From: an uncultured Eubacteriales bacterium
GTDB lineage: Bacteria; Bacillota; Clostridia; Lachnospirales; Lachnospiraceae
Direction: 5' to 3'
DNA: 64,000 bases
Assembly: GCA_900545225.1 (NCBI GenBank)
Contig: UQXZ01000007.1
Location: 1-64,000 of the forward strand
In this document: positions 43,943 to 52,920 of the stretch, one piece after another
Layout of the letters: each line of letters opens with the position of its first letter
How positions within the stretch are numbered: the stretch's first letter is position 1
Made by a program: the position numbers and the translations under genes
The notes under the pieces: generated by a model
The model's database searches: none
What the model saw: the letters and a program-made list of their open reading frames with translations, nothing else
What the model was told of the DNA's origin: nothing

Positions 43943-44745
43943 TCTTTAGTTTCCTCCTCTCCCTTTTTTTCTTTAACTACAACATCAATTGGCTGGCTCT
44001 GCATCTCAACCTTGTTCTCATTATGCATCTGAGCAATTGTCTTGCCTGCACATGAGTCAATAGAACATGATGCACAACCACCGTCCTGAGTATAATCAGG
44101 AACTTCTGCCTGAGGAAGGCCTTTCTTTCTCTTTACTTTGTTCATAACAGCTGTCATGAATGCAAGTACGAAGAAAGCTCCAGGAGCAAGTACGAAGATA
44201 CTTGCAGGTTCATACCATGTTCCCTCAGGAAGCTTGAATAATTCTGTTGAACCTGTTGAAAATACTGTTCCACTACCTAAGAATTCTCTTATGGCACCAA
44301 GAATAGTAAGTGTAATTGTAAAACCAATACCAACACCAATACCATCAAAGAATGAAAGTAAAGGTCCGTTTTTAGCTGCATATGACTCAGCTCTACCTAA
44401 AATAATACAGTTAACAACGATAAGTGGGATAAAGATACCGAGTGACTCATATAAGTCAGGTACGAATCCCTGCATGAAGAACTGAATTATTGTAACAAGT
44501 GAAGCTACGATAACAATGTAGCCCGGAATACGAACACTGTTTGGTATGAAATTTCTAAGAAGGGAAATTATCAGGTTTGATAAAGCTAAAACAATAAGTG
44601 TTGAAGCTCCCATTCCTAAACCATTTATTGCAGATGTTGTAACGGCAAGTGTAGAACATATACCAAGCATTCCAACAAGAATAGGGTTCTCCTTGATAAT
44701 ACCGTTACTAAATCTTTCTAATATTTTCTTACCCAATCGGAACAC
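43939..44745 (-). CDS. rnfE: Rnf complex subunit E with cysteine-bearing tail
   Basis: This 268-residue membrane subunit is homologous to RnfA. ENPILVGMLGICSTLAVTTS and IVVNCIILGRAESYAAKN carry the conserved membrane cysteines. The C-terminal 60 residues form a hydrophilic cytoplasmic extension, absent from E. coli RsxE, with GGCASCSIDSCAGK (three cysteines) and a KKGEEETKE end. The tail may bind metal or a cluster; this is inference. Confidence 0.94.
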   Translation of the reverse strand: MFRLGKKILERFSNGIIKENPILVGMLGICSTLAVTTSAINGLGMGASTLIVLALSNLIISLLRNFIPNSVRIPGYIVIVASLVTIIQFFMQGFVPDLYESLGIFIPLIVVNCIILGRAESYAAKNGPLLSFFDGIGVGIGFTITLTILGAIREFLGSGTVFSTGSTELFKLPEGTWYEPASIFVLAPGAFFVLAFMTAVMNKVKRKKGLPQAEVPDYTQDGGCASCSIDSCAGKTIAQMHNENKVEMQSQPIDVVVKEKKGEEETKE

Positions 44746-45415
44746 CTCCTACTGTCTTTAAGCCCGGTGTTGAATACACGGTCTTAGCTGTTACCACAGC
44801 TGCATTAATACCATTATTAACTGACTTAGAAGTAATTGTTGAACCGCTTAAGCTGTCAATGTTTTCAGTTTTATCAGCCACATCTTTCTTGAGGTTACCT
44901 GATCCGTCCTTTACTACTGTAAAGTTATCTGATGCGACACCTACATACTGTTCAAGATGTTCCGGCTTTGTCTTAGCCTGCATACCAAGACCCGGTGTCT
45001 CAGAGATTGAAAGGAATTCAACCTTATTAATCTTGCCTTCTGCATCAATACCTACAGAATAGCTGATATCACCGTTATAACCGTCATGTGATGTAACATT
45101 TACAACAGTACCAACAACCTGGTTACCGTCTACGCCTACTAATACTTTGTCGATTGTGATATCAGACTGTACACCTGGTGCATCGGCAAGGATAGGCTGC
45201 ATTGTTGTTGCAATATTAGCATCATTGAAATCAACATTGTCGATTTCTTCATACTTTTCGGCTTCAGGAACAACTGACTTATATGCTGCCTGTTCCTTTT
45301 TCTGTGCTGCTTCAGCAACAGGTCCCTTAGTAACGTTATATACAACACCGAGAGCTGCTCCTGCTACTACAGTAAGAACGAGCAGACGGAGTGCATCTTT
45401 TATCTGTTTGCTCAT
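44729..45415 (-). CDS. rnfG: Rnf complex subunit G
   Basis: This 228-residue subunit has one N-terminal membrane helix (about 10-27) and an extracellular FMN-binding domain. SLSGSTITSKSV near the C-terminus is the site of covalent FMN attachment to threonine, usually SGATxxS/T. GYNGDISYSVGID and FLSISETPGLGMQAK are family motifs. The FMN transferase ApbE is not in the window. It overlaps rnfE by 17 bp. Confidence 0.95.
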   Translation of the reverse strand: MSKQIKDALRLLVLTVVAGAALGVVYNVTKGPVAEAAQKKEQAAYKSVVPEAEKYEEIDNVDFNDANIATTMQPILADAPGVQSDITIDKVLVGVDGNQVVGTVVNVTSHDGYNGDISYSVGIDAEGKINKVEFLSISETPGLGMQAKTKPEHLEQYVGVASDNFTVVKDGSGNLKKDVADKTENIDSLSGSTITSKSVNNGINAAVVTAKTVYSTPGLKTVGGVPIG

Positions 45416-46374
45416 TTCCTATCAGCCTCCTTTTTTTCTGGTTTGTTCCAGCCAAATGGCTTTGGAACAGATGCCATATCGAGGAATGGTGTAAGCAAGT
45501 TAGCAATAATAATTGAATATGCTACACCTTCTGCGTTTGGTCCGAACATTCTGAATAAGAATGTAAGTACACCAAGAATCAATCCAAAGTAAATCTTTCC
45601 TTTATTAGTTACAGGACTAGTTACATAATCTGTAGCCATGAAGAATGCTCCAAGGAGGATACCACCACCGCACACTTCCATAAGTGTGTAGATAATATCA
45701 AACTGATGTCCAGGAGCAAGGAAGAATGTCATTGCTGCAAACATACCAATATATGCTAAAGGAATGTGGATCTTAATTACCTTTCTGATAAGTAAGTAGA
45801 TGCCGCCTGCAAGTAATAACATTGCTGATGTTTCACCGATAACACCATTGTTTGTACCTATGAACATTGAAAGAAGGTCAGTTACTCCAACTGCTTCTCC
45901 ACCCGGCTTTAACATCTGAAGAGGAGTAGCAGCTGAAACACCATCTATTACGAAGTCCGTCATAGGTCTTGTATAGGCGAGTAACAGGAAACAACGTGCT
46001 GCAAGTGCAGGGTTCATAAAGTTCTGACCCAGACCACCAAACAGCTGTTTAACAATAATAATTGCAAATGCACATCCTACAACTTCCATCCAGATAGGAA
46101 GAGTTGAAGGAATGTTCATGGCAAGGAGAAGACCTGTTACGGCAGCAGACATATCTCCTACCATTACTTTCTTCTTCATTGCCTTCTGATATATTGCTTC
46201 AAAAGCTACACAGGCAAAAATACCAACTAATAATCTGATAAGAGCCGGTACGCCAAAATTGTATACACCAAATGCTGATGCAGGTATAAGCGCTATAAAT
46301 ACATCGAGCATTATTCTCTGCGTTGTATTTTTGCTTCTTACGTGCGGACTTTCTGATACATGTAGTAAACTCAC
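45412..46374 (-). CDS. rnfD: Rnf complex subunit D
   Basis: This 320-residue membrane subunit has about eight to ten helices. SAATPLQMLKPGG contains the expected threonine for covalent FMN. LGQNFMNPALAARCFLLLAY is strongly conserved. It carries electrons across the membrane between RnfG and RnfC and is thought to form part of the ion path. It overlaps rnfG and rnfC by 4 bp each, so the operon is tightly coupled. Confidence 0.95.
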   Translation of the reverse strand: MSLLHVSESPHVRSKNTTQRIMLDVFIALIPASAFGVYNFGVPALIRLLVGIFACVAFEAIYQKAMKKKVMVGDMSAAVTGLLLAMNIPSTLPIWMEVVGCAFAIIIVKQLFGGLGQNFMNPALAARCFLLLAYTRPMTDFVIDGVSAATPLQMLKPGGEAVGVTDLLSMFIGTNNGVIGETSAMLLLAGGIYLLIRKVIKIHIPLAYIGMFAAMTFFLAPGHQFDIIYTLMEVCGGGILLGAFFMATDYVTSPVTNKGKIYFGLILGVLTFLFRMFGPNAEGVAYSIIIANLLTPFLDMASVPKPFGWNKPEKKEADRK

Positions 46375-47708
46375 TTCTTAACCTCCGCCCTTCTCTTTTT
46401 ATTTTCAGCCTTGATAAGAGTATTCATTGTCTTGAATCCCTGCTTAAGAGGAATCTTAGCAGGACAAACGTATGAACAACAGCCACATCCTATACAGTAA
46501 TCACCGTAAATCTTTAAGAAACCTTCCTTGTCGCCATTCTGAGCAAGCTTATACATCTTGTTAGGCACAAGGTTTATAGGACATACTGTTCCACAGCTTC
46601 CACAGTTGATACATGGAGTTGGTGGTTCATTTGCAGAAACCTCATCCTTCTTAAGTGCAAGAAGAGATGCAGCAGTCTTTGTAATAGATGCTGTTAAGTC
46701 ATACATGGCAAATCCCATCATAGTTCCGCCATTGATGTACTTTTCAGGATCCTGAATTGTTCCGCCTGCAGCTTCAAGAACTTCACTGTAAGGAGTTCCG
46801 AGGCGCACCTTGAAGTTACCAGGATTGGCAATATCGTCACCACTTACTGTGAAAATTCTGTCGATAGATGGCTTTCCTTCAATTACAGCATCATATATAG
46901 AAGCTAATGTTGCTACGTTAGATACTACAACACCGTACTTATTAGATCTTTCCTTGGGACTGACCTTCTTTCCTGTTGTTGAATATACCAACATTCTGTC
47001 TGAACCCTGAGGGTACTTAGTCTTAACCTTTGCAACCTCAATCTTTGGCTCATTTACACACTTCTCTCTGAAAATACTTACTGCATCCGGTTTATTATCT
47101 TCTATACCTATTACTGCTGTTGCATTAGGAAGAAGCTTAAGCGCAATTTTAATTCCCCCGATAACTCTGTCAGGAGAATCTACCATTGTCTTATAATCAG
47201 ATGTAAGATATGGCTCACACTCAGCACCGTTTACCACAAGATTTTCTATTTTGTCATAGTTATCCGGGTTAAACTTGGCATCTGCAGGGAAACCTGCACC
47301 ACCCATACCAACTACACCGGCTGCTCTGATTCTTGCAAGAATCTCTTCTCTTGATAATGAATCAAGTGATGCCGGCTTATATTCAACTTCTCTGTACTCA
47401 TTGTCATTTGTAATAACAATACTCATTCCGACGCCGCCGGTAGGCAAAGGTCTTTTCTGTATAGCTTTAACCTTACCTGATACAGAAGAATGAATATTAG
47501 CAGATACTGCCCCATTTGCCTCAGCAATAAGTTGTCCGGCAAGTACTTCATCACCCGCTTTAACTACAGGTACCGCAGGAGCGCCTGCGTGCTGTGAAAG
47601 TGGAAATACAAGTTCAGGACCAGGCTCTAATGTAACAACCGGCTTTGTACTTGACATTTCCTTGCCTTCAAAGGGGTGACATCCGCCTTTGAACGTTGAC
47701 CTGTACAT
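46371..47708 (-). CDS. rnfC: Rnf complex subunit C
   Basis: This peripheral subunit of 445 residues reduces NAD+ with electrons from the complex. It shows VGMGGAGFPADAKF (flavin/NADH-binding fold) and two 4Fe-4S motifs, CINCGSCGTVCP and CIGCGCCSYVCP. The start at 47708 (MYRSTFKGG) follows GGGAGG by seven bases; upstream ATG codons lie in or before that site. First gene of rnfCDGEAB. Confidence 0.95.
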   Translation of the reverse strand: MYRSTFKGGCHPFEGKEMSSTKPVVTLEPGPELVFPLSQHAGAPAVPVVKAGDEVLAGQLIAEANGAVSANIHSSVSGKVKAIQKRPLPTGGVGMSIVITNDNEYREVEYKPASLDSLSREEILARIRAAGVVGMGGAGFPADAKFNPDNYDKIENLVVNGAECEPYLTSDYKTMVDSPDRVIGGIKIALKLLPNATAVIGIEDNKPDAVSIFREKCVNEPKIEVAKVKTKYPQGSDRMLVYSTTGKKVSPKERSNKYGVVVSNVATLASIYDAVIEGKPSIDRIFTVSGDDIANPGNFKVRLGTPYSEVLEAAGGTIQDPEKYINGGTMMGFAMYDLTASITKTAASLLALKKDEVSANEPPTPCINCGSCGTVCPINLVPNKMYKLAQNGDKEGFLKIYGDYCIGCGCCSYVCPAKIPLKQGFKTMNTLIKAENKKRRAEVKK

Positions 47709-47980
47709 ACACATACCTCCCGAAAACATAAATATAAAATAAAAATAAATATGTATTGAAATAAAAACAATTATGTTTTTGAATTTTACATTATATAAGT
47801 ATAAAAGTCCATATCTATATTTTTATAATTTCAGTGAAAAGCACCTTATTTTTAATAATATTAAGTTAGCTTACTGCAGTGAATGGTATATAAATATGTA
47901 TCATCCTTTTTTTACTTAAGTATATTAAGTATCCCCATAATTTAACACATGATTAAACTATTAACTTGCTAATAAAGTAA

Positions 47981-48001
47981 AATTGTATACAGTATACAAT
48001 T
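47981..48001. promoter_or_regulatory. TGTATACA-type palindrome upstream of rnfC
   Basis: AATTGTATAC, one central A and GTATACAATT form a perfect 10+1+10 palindrome. It resembles sites upstream of suf and nrdD. Confidence 0.5.
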
Positions 48002-48043
48002 TTATTAAGCAAATATAAATAAATTTACTACAATTTTATATAT

Positions 48044-48053
48044 TTGTATACAT
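48044..48053. promoter_or_regulatory. Second TGTATACA site upstream of rnfC
   Basis: TTGTATACAT has the same core, about 50 bp farther from rnfC than the palindrome at 47981. It lies just on the rnf side of the rpsA terminator. Confidence 0.4.
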
Positions 48054-48055
48054 AC

Positions 48056-48102
48056 AGAAAAAGGAACCCGGAAATATAAAAACTCCGGATTCCTTTTCTA
48101 TA
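48056..48102 (-). terminator. Terminator of the rpsA operon
   Basis: AAAAAGGAACCCGGA/TCCGGATTCCTTTT, with one bulge, has T residues on the minus-strand side. It begins 37 bp after the rpsA stop. Confidence 0.85.
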
Positions 48103-48137
48103 TAATACATACTTCGAAAAATATTAAGTTACCTTAA

Positions 48138-49211
48138 TTATTCTTCTACTGTATCATCCTTATCTGAAAGAGCCTTGATACTTAAACTGATCTTCTTCTC
48201 GCTTGGGTTGAAGTCAACAACCTTAGCTTCAACTTCCTGACCAACCTTAAGAATATCTGATGGCTTTTCAACATGATCCTTTGAAATCTGAGATACATGA
48301 AGAAGAGCATCAATGCCGTCTTCTAACTGAATAAATGCGCCAAAGTCTGTCATTCTTGCAACAACACCCTTGACTACATTGCCACGAGCGTACTTGCTTG
48401 TAGCATCATTCCATGGGTTAGCATCTGGATACTTAACACTAAGTGCAATCTTGTCTCCATCAATGCTCTTAACGAAACATTTAACAGTATCGCCTACCTT
48501 GTAAATCTTTGTAGGGTTCTCTGTTCTTCCCCAAGACATTTCAGAAATGTGAAGAAGTCCATCAACACCGCCAAGATCGATAAATGCACCAAATGGTGTA
48601 ACGTTCTTAACTGTACCTTCGATAACTTCTCCTTCTTTGATGTTATCAAGGATTTCCTGCTTCTTTTCTTTCTTGCTTGCAAGAATAAGAGACTTACAAT
48701 CACCAACAATTCTTCTCTTACGTGGATTGTATTCGATAATTGTAAATGTTACATCCTTATCCTTGAATGTTGAAAGATCCTTAACATATACATCAGAAAC
48801 AAGACTAGCTGGAATGAATACTCTTGTCTCATCAACCATAACACCAAGACCACCGTTCATGATCTGTGTTACCTTAGCTGTAAGTACTGTCTGGTTCTCA
48901 AATGCTTCTTCAAGCTTCTTGCTGCCTGCGTCTGCAATCATCTTCTTGTATGAAAGAACTACCTGTCCATCACCATCATTGATTTTGATAACCTTTGTCT
49001 TCATCTCGTCGCCAATATTAGCAACTGTTCTGAGATCAAGATTATTATCTGATGAATACTCATTTCTTGTAACGATGCCGTCTGACTTATATCCGATGTT
49101 GAGGATAATCTCATCTTCCTTGACATCAATTACTGTACCGTCAACGATTTCTCCTGTATGTATTGTTTTAAAATTCTCGTTTAGCAATTCCTCAAAACTT
49201 TGCTCTGACAC
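48138..49211 (-). CDS. rpsA: Ribosomal protein S1 (four S1 domains)
   Basis: This 357-residue RNA-binding protein has four S1 motifs at about 15-85, 100-170, 190-260 and 275-345. Examples are GTVKNVTPFGAFIDLGGVDG and ARMTDFGAFIQLEDGIDALL. It is shorter than the six-domain E. coli S1 (557) and matches the Firmicute form. It overlaps the end of ispH by 20 bp in another frame. In several clostridia the two are one polypeptide; here they are separate but coupled. Confidence 0.92.
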   Translation of the reverse strand: MSEQSFEELLNENFKTIHTGEIVDGTVIDVKEDEIILNIGYKSDGIVTRNEYSSDNNLDLRTVANIGDEMKTKVIKINDGDGQVVLSYKKMIADAGSKKLEEAFENQTVLTAKVTQIMNGGLGVMVDETRVFIPASLVSDVYVKDLSTFKDKDVTFTIIEYNPRKRRIVGDCKSLILASKKEKKQEILDNIKEGEVIEGTVKNVTPFGAFIDLGGVDGLLHISEMSWGRTENPTKIYKVGDTVKCFVKSIDGDKIALSVKYPDANPWNDATSKYARGNVVKGVVARMTDFGAFIQLEDGIDALLHVSQISKDHVEKPSDILKVGQEVEAKVVDFNPSEKKISLSIKALSDKDDTVEE

Positions 49212-50043
49212 TGGTGTAAACCTCCTGAATTATGTTGTTTGGGGTTGAGGCCCCTGCTGTAATACCTATGCTTCTTGCTGATTTCAGTCTTTCCAAATCA
49301 AGACCTTCTACATCTTGAATCAAGAAAGTTTCTTGGCACTCTCTTTTAGAAATATCATACAGTTTTCTCGTATTGGAACTGTTACTTCCTCCGATCACAA
49401 TCATAGCGTCAACTTTTCCGGCGATCTGGAAGGCTTCCTTTTGCCGTACTTCCGTAGCATTACAAATTGTATTACTAATATCAACATTATAGCCCTTTTG
49501 CTTTATGATTTCAACTAAATGTGTGAATTTCTCAGTTTGGAATGTAGTTTGGGACACAATATGCAGATTTTTATTTTCGCTTTCAAAATTATTGGCCTTT
49601 TCTTCGTCATCCACAACTATTGCCTTATCTGAGCACCAGCCTATAATTCCCTGTACTTCAGGGTGATTTTCATTGCCGATAATAACTATCTGCTTTCCTT
49701 CTTTACTTTTCTCTTCAACAATTCTGTGTATCTTTAATACAAAAGGACATGTTGAATCCGCAATCTTAACATTTTTTGATTCAAGCTCTTTGTAAATATC
49801 CTCAGCAACACCATGGCATCTGATAATTACTGTTCCCGGTTCTTTGCCGTCCAGATCTGATGGCTTGTCAATTATTTCCACGCCCTTGTCGGCAAATTCC
49901 TTAACAACAGACTCATTGTGAATAATAGGTCCGTATGTATAAATTTTACCTTCGCCCTTTTCGAGCTCTTCGCGTACCATTTCAACGGCTCGCTCCACTC
50001 CGAAGCAGAAACCCGCTGATTTAGCCTTTATGATTTCTTTCAT
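49192..50043 (-). CDS. ispH: 4-hydroxy-3-methylbut-2-enyl diphosphate reductase
   Basis: This 4Fe-4S enzyme of 283 residues makes IPP and DMAPP in the last MEP step. Cluster cysteines are in AKSAGFCFGVERAV, DSTCPFVLKIH and NTICNATEVRQKEA. The start MKEIIKAKSAG at 50043 matches the family; an upstream ATG at 50097 would add 18 residues inside cmk. It overlaps cmk by 23 bp and rpsA by 20 bp. Confidence 0.94.
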   Translation of the reverse strand: MKEIIKAKSAGFCFGVERAVEMVREELEKGEGKIYTYGPIIHNESVVKEFADKGVEIIDKPSDLDGKEPGTVIIRCHGVAEDIYKELESKNVKIADSTCPFVLKIHRIVEEKSKEGKQIVIIGNENHPEVQGIIGWCSDKAIVVDDEEKANNFESENKNLHIVSQTTFQTEKFTHLVEIIKQKGYNVDISNTICNATEVRQKEAFQIAGKVDAMIVIGGSNSSNTRKLYDISKRECQETFLIQDVEGLDLERLKSARSIGITAGASTPNNIIQEVYTSVRAKF

Positions 50044-50713
50044 ACTCTTCTTTCTTATTTTTAAATAATTCTGTAATTTTATCTGATGCTTCTTCAATTG
50101 TCATATCAGATGTATCAATAACTATTGCATCAGACGCCTGCTTAAGAGGAGCTAACTCTCTGTTCTCGTCCTCGTAATCTCTGTGTTCAATATCTGAAAG
50201 TATAGTGTTGTAATCACACTCTACTCCTCTTGCAATAAGCTCGTCATATCTTCTCTTTGCACGAACTGAAGATGAAGCTGTCATAAATATTTTGAAAAAT
50301 GCTCCAGGAAGTACCTTGGTACCGATATCTCTTCCGTCCATTACAACAGGCTGCTTCTTGGCAATTTCCTGCTGAAGCTTAACAAGCTTTAATCTTACAA
50401 ATGCAAACTGTGAAACTCTTGAAGCTTCTCTGCCTACTTCTTCAGAGTTAAGCTCTTCAGTAACATTTTCTCCATTAAGGATAAGCTGCTGAATACCGTC
50501 CTTATATGAGATGTCAATATTAATCTCATTAATTCTTGACTTAAGCGGCTCCTTCTCCCTTGTAGGAATACCATTCTGCATGCACCAGTATGCAATTGCT
50601 CTGTACATGGCTCCTGTATTTATGTAAGTTAAGCCTGTCTTCTCAGCAACACTTCTTGCAATTGTGCTTTTTCCGGCCGCTGCCGGTCCATCTATAGCAA
50701 TTGAATAATTCAT
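50021..50713 (-). CDS. cmk: Cytidylate kinase
   Basis: This 230-residue kinase phosphorylates CMP and dCMP. P-loop IDGPAAAGKSTIA is at residues 7-19. TGAMYRAIAYW, VMDGRDIGTKVLP and DYEDENRELAPLKQASDA are family motifs. First gene of the cmk-ispH-rpsA operon, a common clostridial arrangement downstream of the BaiN-like flavoprotein. Confidence 0.95.
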   Translation of the reverse strand: MNYSIAIDGPAAAGKSTIARSVAEKTGLTYINTGAMYRAIAYWCMQNGIPTREKEPLKSRINEINIDISYKDGIQQLILNGENVTEELNSEEVGREASRVSQFAFVRLKLVKLQQEIAKKQPVVMDGRDIGTKVLPGAFFKIFMTASSSVRAKRRYDELIARGVECDYNTILSDIEHRDYEDENRELAPLKQASDAIVIDTSDMTIEEASDKITELFKNKKEEYERNHKG

Positions 50714-50854
50714 CCTAACCTCTTTCTATCATATTAAAAATATATAATATATCTTAATATAGTTATATATAACAACTAAAATATCTATACTCAAATTTAT
50801 TGATTTATATAGTTTGTCACTTAAGCAACATAGTTATACTGCGTGAACTTTTAA

Positions 50855-50921
50855 ATATGCGCCCTGAATCAGCAAGCACGTTATCTCTCAAATATGCACT
50901 AAAAATCAGCGAGTGCATATT
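50855..50921. repeat. Pair of similar 28-bp units and inverted repeat after the flavoprotein gene
   Basis: AAATATGCGCCCTGAATCAG and AAATATGCACTAAAAATCAG begin two related units. The second also forms a hairpin AAATATGCACT/AGTGCATATTT just beyond the flavoprotein stop. T residues on the minus strand are few, so it is a weak terminator candidate. Confidence 0.4.
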
Positions 50922-50924
50922 TTC

Positions 50925-52169
50925 TTAGCTTTCAGATTTGCAGTCAGTTCCTGCAACGTATGCGCTTGACCATGCAATCTGAAGATTAAATCCGCCTGTA
51001 ATTGCATCAACGTCTATAACTTCACCAATAAAATATAACCCATTAACGTGCTTGGATTCAAATGTCTTTGGCTTTAAATCCTTAACAGAAACTCCGCCTC
51101 TTGTAATAATGGATTCATTTACAGGACGTGTACCCGTTATGGTCAGCTCGAAATTCTTAAGTACATCGATGAGTTTTTCTCTCTGAACCCTTGTAAGATT
51201 GCCTACTTTTGTATCCTTATTAATTCCGGTTCTTTCCACAAATACATCCAATGCTTTTTCAGGAAGTAGAGTCTTAAGCATATTTCTAAATGATTTGTGC
51301 GGATTCTCATCTATTTCTCTGAGGAGTCTCTGATCCAGCTTATCTCTGTCTAATGAAGGCTTAAAATCTATAACAAGTCTCATGTTATTGCCGCCTTTTA
51401 GTTTCTTTCCTACATAACTTGATGCAGTAAGAATAACAGGTCCTGTTACACCAAAATGAGAAAAGAGCATTTCGCCGAACTCTCTGAAAACGGCCTTTTC
51501 ACTTCCGAAGTTATATATGGAAACTTCAATGTTCTTAAGAGATAATCCCTGCATTTTCTTAGGATAATCTTCTTTTACATTAAGTCCCGTAAGGCCACCG
51601 CCTATTTCTTCTACTTTATGGCCTGTTTCTGTCGCCCACTTATATCCGTCTCCCGTTGATCCAGTTGACTGATAGGACATTCCACCTGTGGCAACGATAC
51701 ATTTGTCGCATTTTACAACTTCACCTGATGTAAGCTTTACGCCTGTTATTGTATCATTTTCAACAATGAGATTCTTAACCTCTGTATTAAGTCTCACTGT
51801 TACATTTTTAGACTTAATTGCTCTTTCGAGAGCCTTAAGTACATCTGAAGATTTATCAGATACGGGGAATACTCTTCCGCCTCTTTCAACCTTACCTTTT
51901 AAGCCGTAATCTTCAAAAAACTTTATTACGTCTATATTAGAAAATGCCCTGAATGAGGAATACATAAACTTGTTATTAGTCACCACGCTGTCTATGAGCT
52001 TGTCAAAGTCCGCATTATTGGCATAATTACAGCGTCCCTTTCCGGTAATAAATAACTTCTTTCCGAGCTTTTCGTTCTTTTCCAATATTATTACTTCATT
52101 ATTATCTTCTTTTGCAAAGACGGCAGCCATCATGCCTGCTGCGCCACCGCCAATAATCACTGTTTTCAT
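50925..52169 (-). CDS. BaiN/HI0933-family flavoprotein
   Basis: This 414-residue NAD(P)/FAD-dependent oxidoreductase has the FAD motif VIIGGGAAGMMAAVFAKED at the N-terminus. KKLFITGKGRCNYAN and the C-terminal GLYFIGEVIDVDAITGGFN follow. It belongs to the YhiN/HI0933 group. One member (BaiN) was linked to bile-acid metabolism, but most have no known substrate, so no such role is claimed. It starts 3 bp after the thiamine pyrophosphokinase gene. Confidence 0.85.
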   Translation of the reverse strand: MKTVIIGGGAAGMMAAVFAKEDNNEVIILEKNEKLGKKLFITGKGRCNYANNADFDKLIDSVVTNNKFMYSSFRAFSNIDVIKFFEDYGLKGKVERGGRVFPVSDKSSDVLKALERAIKSKNVTVRLNTEVKNLIVENDTITGVKLTSGEVVKCDKCIVATGGMSYQSTGSTGDGYKWATETGHKVEEIGGGLTGLNVKEDYPKKMQGLSLKNIEVSIYNFGSEKAVFREFGEMLFSHFGVTGPVILTASSYVGKKLKGGNNMRLVIDFKPSLDRDKLDQRLLREIDENPHKSFRNMLKTLLPEKALDVFVERTGINKDTKVGNLTRVQREKLIDVLKNFELTITGTRPVNESIITRGGVSVKDLKPKTFESKHVNGLYFIGEVIDVDAITGGFNLQIAWSSAYVAGTDCKSES

Positions 52170-52172
52170 TTA

Positions 52173-52814
52173 TTAATCCTTTGATTCGCATACTGCTACA
52201 ATTCCCTTATGAACAGTGATGCATCCTTCATTTTCTTTAATTTCATTTGACTGACAGATAGTTGTGCCAAACGAAACATTTGCCTTATCCAGTGGATATT
52301 TAAATCCTTCAAGTGTAACAATAATATCAGAAAGAGGAACTAATGAAACATATTCACCATACTGTTTTTCCTTTTTGATGCTTACGCTCATTCCATTTTC
52401 TATAAGATATATTTTGTTGTTTTTGTCATAAATAGCTGCTTTTATATTTTTATCAGCACAGAACTTTAAGTTCATAACACTTGTCATAAAATGATCCGCT
52501 CTCGATCCTGTTCCGCCTATTATATCTATTTCGTCAGGATCCATTTCCATTGCCTTATGAAGTGCAAGTTCCGTATCAGTAAAATCTTTCTCACTAGGAT
52601 AGATATCCACAATAGACTTATCTATAGAAGAAAATATTTCACTGTCAAGAGAATCGAAGTCCCCAACTGCCGCATCAGCTTTGATATTTAATGACACTAC
52701 ATGCTTATAACCACCGTCTACAGCAATAATATAACTGTATTTTCTATCAGATAAAAAATCAGCGGCCCATTCGTAATCAACACTGCCACCGGTGACAATT
52801 AATATTCTGTTCAT
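52173..52814 (-). CDS. thiN: Thiamine pyrophosphokinase
   Basis: This enzyme of about 213 residues makes thiamine diphosphate from thiamine and ATP. VTGGSVDYEWAADFL, AVDGGYKHVVSLNIKADA, VGDFDSLD and DIIGGTGSRADHFMTSVMNL are typical. The start MNRILIV (52814) has AGGA seven bases upstream; the longer frame from 52877 has no ribosome site. Not preceded by a TPP riboswitch. Confidence 0.92.
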   Translation of the reverse strand: MNRILIVTGGSVDYEWAADFLSDRKYSYIIAVDGGYKHVVSLNIKADAAVGDFDSLDSEIFSSIDKSIVDIYPSEKDFTDTELALHKAMEMDPDEIDIIGGTGSRADHFMTSVMNLKFCADKNIKAAIYDKNNKIYLIENGMSVSIKKEKQYGEYVSLVPLSDIIVTLEGFKYPLDKANVSFGTTICQSNEIKENEGCITVHKGIVAVCESKD

Positions 52815-52920
52815 TTTCATTTCCTGCATTATTCGTCTTTTGGCTACACTCCACATAATAAATGGATTGTACATCAATTAAGATATTACAATCCACTTAT
52901 TATATATTAACTTTGTGATA

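Larger units (their letters stand above)
47730..48058. other. Long upstream region of the rnf operon
   Basis: About 330 bp without a gene. It holds two TGTATACA-type sites (47981-48001 and 48044-48053) and AT-rich sequence with possible -10 boxes (for example near 47790) but no convincing pair. A long leader before rnfC is likely. Confidence 0.5.

Noticed and set aside
50925..52169. Bile-acid metabolism role for the BaiN-like protein
   Set aside because: The family is broad and the bai operon is absent; the name alone does not support that function.
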